From Aliitabrizicola sp041905595 (GTDB lineage Bacteria; Pseudomonadota; Alphaproteobacteria; Rhodobacterales; Rhodobacteraceae), in NCBI GenBank assembly GCA_041905595.1, contig JAYRKT010000018.1:1-64000 (forward strand): a stretch of DNA of 64,000 bases. Reading direction: 5' to 3'. The notes beneath the pieces are model-generated. The model saw nothing but the letters and a program-made list of their open reading frames with translations. It searched no databases and was not told the DNA's origin. The position numbers and the translations under genes are program-made. Positions 33,943-42,825 of this stretch are shown piece after piece (the first letter of the stretch is position 1; each line of letters begins with the position of its first letter).

Positions 33943-34949
33943 AGCCCGCCCGCCACCATGCGCGCGATGTCGGCCAGCCGGCAGGCATAGCCCCATTCGT
34001 TGTCATACCAGGCGTAGACCTTCACCTGCGTGCCGTTGACGACCATGGTCGAGGGCGCGTCGATGATCGAAGACCGGGGATCGTTGGTGAAGTCCGACGA
34101 CACCAAGGGCCGCGTCTCGTAGCCGAGGATGCCCTTCAGGGGGCCATCGGCGGCTGCGGCGAAAAGCCCGTTTACCTCCTCGACCGTCGTCGGCCGGTCC
34201 ACCTCGAAGACGCAATCGGTCAGCGAGGCGTTCAGCAGCGGCACCCGCACGGCGTGGCCATTCAGGCGGCCCTTCAACTCGGGATAGATGAGGGTGATCG
34301 CGGTCGCGCTGCCGGTCGAGGTCGGGATCAGGTTGGTCAGCGCCGAACGGGCGCGGCGCATGTCCTTGGCCGGGCGGTCGACGATGGTCTGCGTGTTCGT
34401 CACGTCGTGGATGGTGGTGATCGATCCGTGGCGGATGCCGATCGCCTCGTGCAAGACCTTCACCACTGGCGCAAGGCAATTGGTCGTGCAGGACGCGGCG
34501 GTGACAAGGTTGTGCCGGGCCGGATCGTAAAGGTGATGGTTCACGCCGTAGACGAGGTTCAGCGCGCCGTCCTCCTTGACCGGGGCGCTGACCACGACCT
34601 TCCTCACCCCCGCGGCGAAATACGGGGCGATCCTGGCCGCAGTCTTGAACACGCCGGTGCAATCGATCACCAGATCGACGCCCATCGCGGCGAGCGGCAG
34701 TGCCTCGATCGTCTTTTCATGGGTCAGGCGAACGGTCTTGCCGTTCAACACCAGCGCGCCATCGCTATGCGAAACCGGGGTTCTCCAGCGGCCATGCACG
34801 GAGTCGAACTCCATCAGCAGCGCATGCTGCTCGGCATCGCCGACAGGATCGTTCAGCAGCACGAGATCACCCGCAATGCCGCTGTCGATCAGGTCGCGCA
34901 GGATGAGCTTTCCAATTCGGCCAAGGCCGTTCAGGGCGATGCGGGCCAT
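33939..34949 (-). CDS. ArsJ-associated glyceraldehyde-3-phosphate dehydrogenase
   Basis: A 336-residue GAPDH with the N-terminal NAD motif (ALNGLGRIGKLILRD), the catalytic Cys in ASCTTNCLAP and the C-terminal WYDNEWGYACRL. In ars operons this enzyme uses arsenate instead of phosphate to form the unstable 1-arseno-3-phosphoglycerate that ArsJ exports. It lies 5 bases after the ArsR-ArsC fusion gene and overlaps arsJ by 4 bases. It may also work in central metabolism, but the operon points to arsenate resistance. Confidence 0.93.
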   Translation of the reverse strand: MARIALNGLGRIGKLILRDLIDSGIAGDLVLLNDPVGDAEQHALLMEFDSVHGRWRTPVSHSDGALVLNGKTVRLTHEKTIEALPLAAMGVDLVIDCTGVFKTAARIAPYFAAGVRKVVVSAPVKEDGALNLVYGVNHHLYDPARHNLVTAASCTTNCLAPVVKVLHEAIGIRHGSITTIHDVTNTQTIVDRPAKDMRRARSALTNLIPTSTGSATAITLIYPELKGRLNGHAVRVPLLNASLTDCVFEVDRPTTVEEVNGLFAAAADGPLKGILGYETRPLVSSDFTNDPRSSIIDAPSTMVVNGTQVKVYAWYDNEWGYACRLADIARMVAGGL

Positions 34950-34954
34950 GGAGA

Positions 34955-35794
34955 TCAGTCCTTCCTGGCGGCGTCGAGGCCGATTGCATCTACCCGGGCC
35001 TGAAGCGACAGGCGGTTCAGGCTGTCGAAAGGCAGTTCGACGAAAGAGGCGATCCGCCGGCGCAAAGCGGCATAGGTCTGCGCGAAGATCAGCGCCTTCT
35101 CGGCATCGGTTCCCGTCGCCTTAACCGGATCGGGCAAGCCCCAGTGGCCGGTGATCGGTTGCCCCGGCCAGGGCGGACATTCCTCCGCAGCCGCCGTATC
35201 ACAGACGGTGAAGACGAAATCCATTTCTGGCGCGCCGGGCGACTGGAACTCGGAGATGTGCTTGGAGCGCAGTTCGGTGATGTCGTGGCCGTTCCGCTTG
35301 AGGATATCCAAAGCGAAAGGGTTCAGCTCGGTATTGGGGCGGGTGCCGGCGGAGAAGGACCGGAACTTGCCCTTGCCCAGATCGCGCAGGAGCGCTTCGG
35401 CGAAGATCGAGCGGGCAGAGTTGCCTGAGCAGATGAACAGCCCATTGAAGCCGGTGGCGGGCATTGCAGAGTCCTTCTTGGCGGACAGGAGGAGGGACAA
35501 GAGATCGGGCCGAGCGCGGCCCACATCGAGGGCGAGGTAGCCAATCAGCGCCTCGGCGGCGTCGAGATCGACCGAATAGAACAGCGAGCGCCCCTGGCGC
35601 GCGACCACCACCAGACCCGACACGACCAGATCCGCCACATGATGCGACAATGTGTTCTGTTTCAGCCCGAGCGCGGTGGCGATCTCGGTCGGGCGGACAC
35701 CGTGCGGAGCGAAACGCATCAACAGGCGAAACACGGCGAGACGGCCCGGATGGCCGAGCGTGGCAAAGGCTTGGGTGGCGCGAGAGATTTCCAT
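34955..35794 (-). CDS. ArsR-ArsC fusion: repressor domain plus arsenate reductase domain
   Basis: A 279-residue two-domain protein. Residues ~1-100 are an ArsR-type winged helix (LGLKQNTLSHHVADL); residues ~113-250 are a low-molecular-weight phosphatase-type arsenate reductase. The active-site loop CSGNSARS is at 122-129, Cys198 and Cys206 (CDTAAAEEC) are the likely relay cysteines, and LPDP at 220-223 carries the catalytic Asp. It starts at 35794, where GGGA precedes the ATG. As first gene of the operon it could sense and reduce arsenate in one polypeptide. Confidence 0.9.
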   Translation of the reverse strand: MEISRATQAFATLGHPGRLAVFRLLMRFAPHGVRPTEIATALGLKQNTLSHHVADLVVSGLVVVARQGRSLFYSVDLDAAEALIGYLALDVGRARPDLLSLLLSAKKDSAMPATGFNGLFICSGNSARSIFAEALLRDLGKGKFRSFSAGTRPNTELNPFALDILKRNGHDITELRSKHISEFQSPGAPEMDFVFTVCDTAAAEECPPWPGQPITGHWGLPDPVKATGTDAEKALIFAQTYAALRRRIASFVELPFDSLNRLSLQARVDAIGLDAARKD

Positions 35795-35950
35795 ATTTCC
35801 CGTATGCTGGAAGTAAGGCCACCTGTCCAATGAAGGTTTCATGACAGGACGTCATTCGGTCCCGGCTCATTGATCAAGATCACGGTCAGGAGGTGCCGCT
35901 TCTGCGCAGACGCGCGCGAACGTGCTTTCGGGGCCGCTGCCGATGCGAGG

Positions 35951-36790
35951 TCACGCAAGATCGCTGATCGGGCCGCGGTTCACACGTCCCCCAACGGCAT
36001 CGGTGACCTGATCTGCTGCCATCCGCACCAAACTGCCGATACGGTCATCGTCGGAACAGGACAGCCGGAAAGCTGGGCCTGACACCGATATCGCTGCTAT
36101 CGGCTCGCCCAGGCCATTGAAAATCGGTGCAGCAATGCAGCGCATGCCCTCGGCACGCTCCTGATCGTCGATGGCAAAGCCGCGGCGTCGGGTCAGGGTC
36201 AGGTTTTCCGTCAGGTCCTCTACTGTCGACAGGGACCTGTCTGTGAAGCGGCGCAATCCCTGCCGCGCGATGATCCCTTCGATCCTGCCGGGGCTGTACC
36301 ACGCAAGCAAGGCCTTCCCGATTCCAGAGACATGCATGGGGCCTTTGGTGCCAGGCGGGAAGAATGCCCTGATCACCTGGTGGGTTTCCACCTGCGCCAG
36401 AAACAGGACCTCGTCCGCGACTTCTACCCCAAGATTGGCGGTCTCGCCGGTTTCGCGCATCAGCATTTCCATCGGTTGCCGGGCACGTTCCACCACCTTG
36501 GTGCGCCGCAGAAAGGCCGATCCTACCCTGAACGCCCCCCCGCCAATGTGCCAGAGCTGGTTTGGTCCCTCGACCTCGACCATGCCGTGCACCTGGAGCG
36601 TAACGAGTGCCCGATAGACCGACGCGACCGGCTGGTCCGCAGCCGCAGCCAGTGCCGACAAGGTCATGCCCGCATTCGCTGCCAGCAGTTCCAGTATCCC
36701 GATTGCCCGGTCCAGCGCCTGGACGGTGTTCTGGTCGGTCTTGTCGTTGAAGGCCTTGGGCCTTCCACGTGGACGGGGAGAGTCGGACAT
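35951..36790 (-). CDS. bhcR: IclR-family regulator of the beta-hydroxyaspartate cycle (BhcR)
   Basis: A 279-residue IclR-type regulator with an N-terminal winged helix (LSALAAAADQPVASVYRAL) and a C-terminal effector domain (HVSGIGKALLAW, AAPIFNGLGEPIAAISVSG). It is divergent from bhcA, the arrangement known from Paracoccus denitrificans, where BhcR binds the bhc promoter and responds to glyoxylate. The ATG at 36790 is chosen over GTG at 36793 because GGAGG is 4 bases upstream of it and too close to the GTG. Confidence 0.9.
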   Translation of the reverse strand: MSDSPRPRGRPKAFNDKTDQNTVQALDRAIGILELLAANAGMTLSALAAAADQPVASVYRALVTLQVHGMVEVEGPNQLWHIGGGAFRVGSAFLRRTKVVERARQPMEMLMRETGETANLGVEVADEVLFLAQVETHQVIRAFFPPGTKGPMHVSGIGKALLAWYSPGRIEGIIARQGLRRFTDRSLSTVEDLTENLTLTRRRGFAIDDQERAEGMRCIAAPIFNGLGEPIAAISVSGPAFRLSCSDDDRIGSLVRMAADQVTDAVGGRVNRGPISDLA

Positions 36791-36896
36791 CACGCCTCCA
36801 TTTTCTGATCTCGTCGTTGCCAGCCCGAAGGGTCTGAAAAATCCCTAACCCTTGTTTTTGCCGAACAATACTCCGCACTTCGCTAAATGAAAAACC

Positions 36897-36906
36897 TTTT
36901 CGAAAA
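36897..36906. promoter_or_regulatory. 10-bp palindrome in the bhcR-bhcA intergenic region
   Basis: TTTTCGAAAA is a perfect palindrome about 60 bases before the bhcA start in an AT-rich part of the 174-base divergent promoter region. It is a candidate BhcR site only by location; such a short palindrome may be chance. Confidence 0.3.
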
Positions 36907-36964
36907 AATTGGAGAATGCAGCCGGCCGTGGTCTATTCGAGCTGTAGCCCAGACGGAGGCAGCT

Positions 36965-38155
36965 GTGTCAGCGCAGAATCCCATCTTCATTCCCGGACCT
37001 ACGAACATGCCCGAGGAAATCCGCAAGGCATGCGACATCCCTACGCTGGATCATCGCTCGCCGGCCTTCGCGCGGCTGTTCCGACCGGCCATCGCTGGCG
37101 TTCGCCGCATCCTGCGGATGGGCGAAGGCGAAGTCATTATCCTGCCCAGCACCGGAACCGGGGGCTGGGAGGCGGCGATCACCAATACCCTGTCGCCGGG
37201 CGATACGGTGCTGGCCGCGCGTTTCGGCATGTTCTCGCATCGCTGGATCGACCTCTGCCAGCGGCATGGTCTGAAGGTCGAGGTGATCGAGACGCCTTGG
37301 GGGCAGGGCGCCCCGTTGAAAGCAATCGAAGCGGCCCTGAAGGCCGACCGCGACCACCGCATCAAGGCGGTGCTCGGAACCCACAACGAAACAGCGACCG
37401 GCGTGCGATCCGACATCGCGGGGCTGCGTCGCGCGATGGATGCCGCCTCGCATCCGGCGCTCCTGTTCGTCGATGGCGTGTCCTCGATCGCGTCGATGCC
37501 GTTCGAGATGGCGGCCTGGGGCGTCGATATCGCGGTTGCCGGCAGCCAGAAGGGCTTCATGCTGCCGGCGGGTCTGGCGATCCTCGGCGTCTCGCCAAAG
37601 GCGCTGGCCGCCATGGAAACCGCGCGCCTGCCGCGCACCTTCTTCGACTTCCGCGACATGCTGAAAAGCTATGCCACCGGCGGATATCCCTATACCCCGG
37701 CAGTGGGACTGATCGCCGGCCTCGCCCGATCGGTCGAGATGCTGGAGGACGAAGGGCTGGATGCGGTCTTTGCCCGCCATCACCGCCTGGCGGAGGGTTT
37801 GCGCAAGGCCGTCGCCGCCTGGGGAATGCGCCCCTGCGCGGCCTCGCCCGATCTCTATTCCGACACGATCACGGCGGTGGTGGTGCCAGAGGGCTGCAAT
37901 GGAACCGACCTCGTCCAGCTTGCCGCACGCAAGTATGGCGTGGCCTTCGGCGTGGGGTTGGGCGAAGTGGCAGGCAAGGTGTTCCGCATCGGCCATCTCG
38001 GCATGCTGACCGACGTGATGGTTCTGGCGGGTCTCTCGACCGCCGAGATGTGCATGGCCGATCTCGGCTGGCCAGTTCGCCTGGGGTCCGGCGTTGCCGC
38101 GGCGCAGGAGCATTTCCGCCGTACCGCCGCTGTCGAACTGACGACCGCCGCCTGA
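36965..38155 (+). CDS. bhcA: Aspartate-glyoxylate aminotransferase (BhcA)
   Basis: This PLP enzyme transfers the amino group of aspartate to glyoxylate, giving glycine and oxaloacetate, the first step of the beta-hydroxyaspartate cycle. The GTG at 36965 has GGAGG 5 bases upstream and gives MSAQNPIFIPGPTNMPEE, the family start; the frame to 36887 is rejected. The 396-residue class V aminotransferase has HNETATGV, VDGVSSI and AGSQKGFMLP, with Lys196 the PLP lysine. It heads bhcABCD. Confidence 0.94.
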   Translation: MSAQNPIFIPGPTNMPEEIRKACDIPTLDHRSPAFARLFRPAIAGVRRILRMGEGEVIILPSTGTGGWEAAITNTLSPGDTVLAARFGMFSHRWIDLCQRHGLKVEVIETPWGQGAPLKAIEAALKADRDHRIKAVLGTHNETATGVRSDIAGLRRAMDAASHPALLFVDGVSSIASMPFEMAAWGVDIAVAGSQKGFMLPAGLAILGVSPKALAAMETARLPRTFFDFRDMLKSYATGGYPYTPAVGLIAGLARSVEMLEDEGLDAVFARHHRLAEGLRKAVAAWGMRPCAASPDLYSDTITAVVVPEGCNGTDLVQLAARKYGVAFGVGLGEVAGKVFRIGHLGMLTDVMVLAGLSTAEMCMADLGWPVRLGSGVAAAQEHFRRTAAVELTTAA

Positions 38156-38165
38156 GGAACAACCG

Positions 38166-39119
38166 ATGTATATCCCGACTTTCGACGACGTCATCGCGGC
38201 CCATGACCGGATCGCACCGCATATCCACAAGACGCCCGTCCTGACCTCATCGACAATCGACGCGATTTCAGGGGCCCAGCTGTTCTTCAAATGCGAAAAC
38301 CTGCAGAAGGCGGGCGCCTTCAAGGCGCGCGGGGCATCGAACGCGGTTTTCGGCCTGAGCGACAAGGATGCAGCGCGCGGAGTCGCAACGCACAGCTCGG
38401 GCAACCACGGCCTCTGCCTGTCCTACGCCGCGGGACGCCGGGGTATTCCCTGCACCGTCGTCATGCCGCGCACGGCGCCGCAGGCCAAGAAGGATGCCGT
38501 CCGCGGTTATGGGGGCCGCGTGGTGGAATGCGAACCCTCGACCTCGTCGCGCGAAGCGGTCTTTGCCCAGGTGGTCGCGGAAAGCGGGGCGGAGTTCGTT
38601 CATCCCTACAACGATCCGCGCGTGATCGCCGGACAGGGCACCTGTTCGCGCGAACTGGCCGGCCAGGTCCCGGACCTTGACGCGGTAATCGCTCCGATTG
38701 GCGGGGGTGGCATGGTGTCGGGCACCTGCCTGACGCTCTCGACCATTGCGCCGAAGGTGAAAATCTACGCGGCCGAACCCCAGCAGGCCGACGATGCGGC
38801 CCGGTCGTTCCGGGCGGGGCATATCATCGCCGACGACGCGCCGGAGACGGTCGCGGACGGGCTGAAGGTGCCGCTCAAGGAACTGACATGGCACTTCGTG
38901 CAGCGCCACGTCACCGACATCCTCACCGTCTCGGAGGAGGAGATCGTCGAGGCGATGAAGCTGATTTGGAAGCGCATGAAGATCATCGTGGAGCCCTCCA
39001 GCGCGGTGCCGCTGGCGGCGATCCTTAAGAACCCGGACGTCTTCCGCGGCAAGCGGGTCGGGGTGGTGATAACCGGCGGCAACGTCGATCTCGACAAGCT
39101 GCCCTGGATGAAAGGCTGA
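38166..39119 (+). CDS. bhcB: beta-Hydroxyaspartate dehydratase (BhcB)
   Basis: A 317-residue PLP-dependent fold-type II lyase that converts (2R,3S)-beta-hydroxyaspartate to iminosuccinate with loss of water. It has KAGAFKARGA with Lys53 the PLP lysine, SSGNHG for phosphate contact and IGGGGMVSGT as the glycine loop. On its own it would be called a serine/threonine dehydratase; position between bhcA and bhcC specifies the call. It starts 10 bases after bhcA. Confidence 0.94.
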   Translation: MYIPTFDDVIAAHDRIAPHIHKTPVLTSSTIDAISGAQLFFKCENLQKAGAFKARGASNAVFGLSDKDAARGVATHSSGNHGLCLSYAAGRRGIPCTVVMPRTAPQAKKDAVRGYGGRVVECEPSTSSREAVFAQVVAESGAEFVHPYNDPRVIAGQGTCSRELAGQVPDLDAVIAPIGGGGMVSGTCLTLSTIAPKVKIYAAEPQQADDAARSFRAGHIIADDAPETVADGLKVPLKELTWHFVQRHVTDILTVSEEEIVEAMKLIWKRMKIIVEPSSAVPLAAILKNPDVFRGKRVGVVITGGNVDLDKLPWMKG

Positions 39120-39122
39120 CCC

Positions 39123-40292
39123 ATGAACGTGACCACCTCAAAGAACCTGTCCGGCCTCGAAGTCGGCTATGACATCCCCGCCCTGCCGGGCATGGCCGAG
39201 GCGGACATCCAGACGCCCTGCCTCGTGCTCGACCTCGATGCGCTGGAGCGCAACATCCGCAAGATGGGCGAGGCGGCGAAGGCGATGGGCGTGCGCCACC
39301 GCGTGCACGGCAAGATGCACAAGTCGGTCGATGTGGCGCTGTTGCAGGAACGGCTCGGCGGATCATGCGGCGTCTGCTGCCAGAAGGTGTCGGAAGCCGA
39401 GGCCTTCGTGCGCGGCGGCATCAAGGACGTGCTGGTGTCGAACCAGGTGCGCGACCCGGCCAAGATCGACCGGCTGGCCCGCCTGCCGAAACTTGGCGCG
39501 CGCACTATCGTCTGCGTCGATGACCTCGCGAATGTTGCCGACCTGTCGGCGGCGGCCGTGCGGCATGGCACGACCATCGAATGCCTCGTCGAGATCGACT
39601 GCGGCGCGGGGCGCTGCGGGGTCAAGACCACGCCAGAAGTGGTGGCCATCGCGCAGGCCATCGCTGCGGCGCCGGGGCTGAAGTTCAGCGGCATCCAGGC
39701 CTATCAGGGTGCGATGCAGCACATGGAGCTTTACGAGGATCGGAAGGCCAAGATCGACGCGGCGGTCGCGCAGGTGAAGGACGCGGTGGCAGGCCTCAAG
39801 GCGGTGGGCCTGACCTGCGACATCGTCGGCGGGGCCGGGACCGGCAGTTACTATTTCGAAGGGGCCTCGGGCGTCTACAATGAGCTGCAATGCGGCTCCT
39901 ACGCCTTTATGGATGCCGACTACGGCCGCATCCGCGACAAGGACGGCAAGCGGATCGACGAGGGAGAGTGGGAGAACGCGCTGTTCATCCTGACCTCGGT
40001 GATGAGCCATGCAAAAGCCGACAAGGCCATCGTTGATGCGGGCCTCAAAGCGCAGTCGGTCGACTCCGGGCTTCCGGTCGTCTTTGGCCGCAACGACGTG
40101 AAATACGTCAAATGCTCGGACGAACACGGCGTCGTCGAGGATCCGTCCGGCGTGCTCAAGGTGAACGACAAGCTGCGGCTGGTTCCGGGGCACTGCGACC
40201 CGACCTGCAACGTGCATGACTGGTACGTGGGGGTGCGCAACGGCAAGGTCGAGGTGGTCTGGCCCATTTCCGCACGCGGCAAGGCCTATTGA
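39123..40292 (+). CDS. bhcC: beta-Hydroxyaspartate aldolase (BhcC)
   Basis: A 389-residue PLP enzyme of the D-threonine aldolase type (alanine racemase fold). It condenses glycine with a second glyoxylate to beta-hydroxyaspartate. Motifs are TPCLVLDLDALERN, RVHGKMHKS with Lys64 the PLP lysine, and a C-terminal metal site (LVPGHCDPTCNVHDW). It lies 3 bases downstream of bhcB, so the two are translated together. Confidence 0.94.
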   Translation: MNVTTSKNLSGLEVGYDIPALPGMAEADIQTPCLVLDLDALERNIRKMGEAAKAMGVRHRVHGKMHKSVDVALLQERLGGSCGVCCQKVSEAEAFVRGGIKDVLVSNQVRDPAKIDRLARLPKLGARTIVCVDDLANVADLSAAAVRHGTTIECLVEIDCGAGRCGVKTTPEVVAIAQAIAAAPGLKFSGIQAYQGAMQHMELYEDRKAKIDAAVAQVKDAVAGLKAVGLTCDIVGGAGTGSYYFEGASGVYNELQCGSYAFMDADYGRIRDKDGKRIDEGEWENALFILTSVMSHAKADKAIVDAGLKAQSVDSGLPVVFGRNDVKYVKCSDEHGVVEDPSGVLKVNDKLRLVPGHCDPTCNVHDWYVGVRNGKVEVVWPISARGKAY

Positions 40293-40325
40293 TGGAACGA
40301 AACGACGCAAACCGGGGGCTCTGAA

Positions 40326-41285
40326 ATGCTTGTCGTGCAGGAATCCCTTATTCCCCGGCTGGTCACGGCGGATGACGCCTTTCAGGCTGTCAGCAGCTGC
40401 CTCGCCGCCATGTCGCGCGGCGAGGCGCGGAACTTCCCGGTCGTCCGGGAGGCTTTGGGCGAAGGCCGCCAGTACGGATTCAAGTCCGGGATCGACTTGT
40501 CGGCCGGGATGCTCGGGGTCAAGGCGGGCGGATACTTCCCCGGCAATGCCGCTCGCGGTCTCATCAACCACCAGTCCAGCATCTTGCTGTTCGATCCGGA
40601 GACCGGCCGGCCGGTGGCGATGGTGGGCGGCAACCTTCTGACCGCGTTGCGGACCGCCGCCGCTTCGGCAATTTCCATCGACCGGCTCGCCCGCCCAGAG
40701 GCGCGCGTTCTGGGGATCGTGGGCGCGGGGCATCAGTCGGTCTTTCAGCTTCGGGCAGCGGCACGGGTACGCCGGTTCGAGCGGGTCATCGCCTGGAACC
40801 TGCACCCCGACATGCTGCCCCGGTTGGGTGAGGCGGCAGCCGAGCTGGGACTTCTCTTCGAGTCCGTGCCGCTTGACCGGATGCGCGAGGCGGATGTCAT
40901 CATCACCATCACCTCGGCCCCCGAGGCCAGTTTGATGAGTGCGCATGTAAGCGATGGTGCGCACCTTGCCTGCATGGGCACGGACACGCGGGGCAAGCAG
41001 GAAGTGGAGCCTTCGCTTCTGGCTCGCGCACGGGTTTTCACCGACGAGGTCGCCCAGTCGGTGACCATCGGCGAGGCTCAGCACGCGGTAGCGGGCGGGA
41101 TTCTGAAAGAGGATCAGATCGTGCCGCTCGGCGCGGTGTTGACGGGGGCAGATCCGGGACGGCAGTCGCCGTCAGAGATCACCCTTTTCGACGGCACCGG
41201 CGTCGCGCTGCAGGACCTGGCCGTGGCGGCCATCGCGCTGGAGAATGCGAGGCGGCTGGGTCTCGGCACCGAAATCGAAGCCTGA
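40326..41285 (+). CDS. bhcD: Iminosuccinate reductase (BhcD)
   Basis: A 319-residue member of the ornithine cyclodeaminase/mu-crystallin family that reduces iminosuccinate to aspartate with NADH and so closes the cycle. It has the NAD motif LGIVGAGHQSVFQL, GGNLLTALRTAAASA and DTRGKQEVEPSLL. It is last in bhcABCD and followed by a strong hairpin. Net effect of the four enzymes: two glyoxylate are turned into one oxaloacetate without carbon loss. Confidence 0.94.
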   Translation: MLVVQESLIPRLVTADDAFQAVSSCLAAMSRGEARNFPVVREALGEGRQYGFKSGIDLSAGMLGVKAGGYFPGNAARGLINHQSSILLFDPETGRPVAMVGGNLLTALRTAAASAISIDRLARPEARVLGIVGAGHQSVFQLRAAARVRRFERVIAWNLHPDMLPRLGEAAAELGLLFESVPLDRMREADVIITITSAPEASLMSAHVSDGAHLACMGTDTRGKQEVEPSLLARARVFTDEVAQSVTIGEAQHAVAGGILKEDQIVPLGAVLTGADPGRQSPSEITLFDGTGVALQDLAVAAIALENARRLGLGTEIEA

Positions 41286-41315
41286 CCTGGCAACAGTCGA
41301 AAGCAGAAATGATTG

Positions 41316-41341
41316 CCCGCGCGCCCTGACCGGCGCGCGGG
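41316..41341. terminator. Bidirectional terminator hairpin between bhcD and the racemase gene
   Basis: CCCGCGCGCC (41316-41325) pairs perfectly with GGCGCGCGGG (41332-41341) around a 6-base loop, followed by TGTTT on the plus strand. It lies between two converging genes and can serve both. Confidence 0.75.
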
Positions 41342-41357
41342 TGTTTCAATTGAAGGC

Positions 41358-42068
41358 TCAGGCGCTGGCCCGCAACTTCTGCACGGGCGGCGGCGCATAG
41401 CCGCCAAGGCGCGAGGTGCGCAGGCCAAGCCCCACCATCGCCTCGGCCATCCGGACGGCACAGGACACGCCATCCAGCACCGGCAGCCCATGCTCGGCCG
41501 ACAGTTGCCCGGCCAGATCGGCCATGCCCGCACAACCCAGCACGATCGCCTCCGCCCGGTCCTCAGCCACAGCGCGGCCGATTTCCGCGCTGATCCGCAG
41601 GCAGGCATCGGACCCGGGATGCTCCAGCTCCAGCACGGCGACCTCGGATGACCTGACGCGTGCACAGCGGGCGGCCAGGCCATAGCGGTGAAGGTTGTGC
41701 TCCAGCGCGGGCACCGACCTGGCCAATGTCGTCACGACCGAGAACTTGTTCGCGAGCATGGACGCGAAGTGATAGGCGGCCTCGCCGATGCCAACCACCG
41801 GCTTTTCGGTCAGACACCGGGCGGCATCGAGGCCGGTATCGTCGAAACAGGCGATGATGACCGCATCAAAGGACGAGGCGGTCTGGATTGTCCGCAACAG
41901 GCCGGGAACGCTGAGCGCCTCGTCGTAATAGCCCTCGATCGACACCGGTCCGTCGGGCGGGTTGACGGCCACGATTTCGGTCTTCACCGTGGCCGCCGCC
42001 TTGGCCGCCTTGCCGATCTTCTCGGTCATCGAGGCCGTGGAGTTCGGGTTGATGACAAGCAGGCGCAT
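41358..42068 (-). CDS. Aspartate/glutamate-racemase family protein (hydantoin/allantoin racemase-like)
   Basis: A 236-residue racemase of the Asp/Glu/hydantoin type. The start MRLLVINPNSTASMTEKI is typical of hydantoin racemases. The two catalytic Cys lie in IIACFDDTGLDAAR (residue ~74) and VLGCAGMADL (~180). It is the last gene of the liv operon, 1 base after livF. Racemising an imported hydantoin, such as allantoin, would fit the neighbouring glyoxylate pathway, but no allantoinase is seen nearby. Specificity is uncertain. Confidence 0.85.
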   Translation of the reverse strand: MRLLVINPNSTASMTEKIGKAAKAAATVKTEIVAVNPPDGPVSIEGYYDEALSVPGLLRTIQTASSFDAVIIACFDDTGLDAARCLTEKPVVGIGEAAYHFASMLANKFSVVTTLARSVPALEHNLHRYGLAARCARVRSSEVAVLELEHPGSDACLRISAEIGRAVAEDRAEAIVLGCAGMADLAGQLSAEHGLPVLDGVSCAVRMAEAMVGLGLRTSRLGGYAPPPVQKLRASA

Positions 42069-42069
42069 G

Positions 42070-42822
42070 TCAGAGCTCTCCGCCCAGGTAGGCGGCCTTG
42101 ATCCGCTCGTCGTGCATCAGGTCCTTCGAGACGCCGGACAGCACGATCTGGCCGGTGGAAAGCGCATAGGCGCGGTTCGAGATCGACAGCGCCATGCGGC
42201 TGTTCTGTTCCACCAGAAGGACGCTGACCCCTTCATCCCGGCTGATCGCCACGATGGCGCGGGCGATGTCCTGCACCAGCTTCGGCGCGATGCCGAGGCT
42301 GGGTTCGTCGAGAAGCAGAAGCTTCGGCTTGGCCATCAGGGCGCGGCCAATCACCATCATCTGCTGCTCGCCGCCCGACAGGGTGCTCGCCTGCTGATGG
42401 AAGCGCTCCTTCAGGCGGGGAAAGCGGGCCAGCACGCTTTCGAGCGTTCTCTCGATCCCGTCCTTGTCGGTCCGGGTGAAGGCGCCCATCAGCAGGTTGT
42501 CCTTCACGCTCATCAGCGGAAAGACGCGACGCCCCTCGGGCACCATGGCGATGCCGCGCTTCACGATCTCGGCCGCGGGGCGGCCATCGATCCGGTCACC
42601 AAGGTAGCTGATGGAGCCGGACTTGATCTTGCGCAGCCCGGTGATCGCCCGAAGGATCGAGGATTTCCCGGCCCCGTTCGCGCCGATCAGGGCGACAGTC
42701 TCGCCTTCGTACAGTTCGATCGACACGCCCTTCAGCGCATAGACATGGTCATAATAGAGTTCGACGTTCTCGAAGCTCAGCATCTTGCGGGCCGGCTCGG
42801 ATTTGATTGCGGTCACGGTCAT
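42070..42822 (-). CDS. livF: Branched-chain amino acid type ABC transporter ATPase LivF
   Basis: A 250-residue ATPase with Walker A LIGANGAGKSSIL, signature LSGGEQQMMVIGRAL, Walker B LLLLDEPSLG and the C-terminal VLSGVSKDLMHDERIKAAYLGG typical of LivF. It follows livG by 3 bases. The ligand is set by the binding protein at 45597 and need not be leucine. Confidence 0.93.
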   Translation of the reverse strand: MTVTAIKSEPARKMLSFENVELYYDHVYALKGVSIELYEGETVALIGANGAGKSSILRAITGLRKIKSGSISYLGDRIDGRPAAEIVKRGIAMVPEGRRVFPLMSVKDNLLMGAFTRTDKDGIERTLESVLARFPRLKERFHQQASTLSGGEQQMMVIGRALMAKPKLLLLDEPSLGIAPKLVQDIARAIVAISRDEGVSVLLVEQNSRMALSISNRAYALSTGQIVLSGVSKDLMHDERIKAAYLGGEL

Positions 42823-42825
42823 GTT

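Noticed and set aside
35823..35849. CCTGTC...GACAGG inverted repeat upstream of the ArsR-ArsC gene
   Set aside because: Arms of only 6 bases with a 15-base gap are too weak to call an ArsR operator, although the ars promoter must lie in this region.
36887..36964. N-terminal extension of BhcA from an ATG at 36887
   Set aside because: The family begins near MSAQNPIFIPGPTN, and GGAGG stands 5 bases before the GTG at 36965.
39363..41084. 573-codon minus-strand frame opposite bhcC and bhcD
   Set aside because: It overlaps two genes with specific family signatures and itself shows none.
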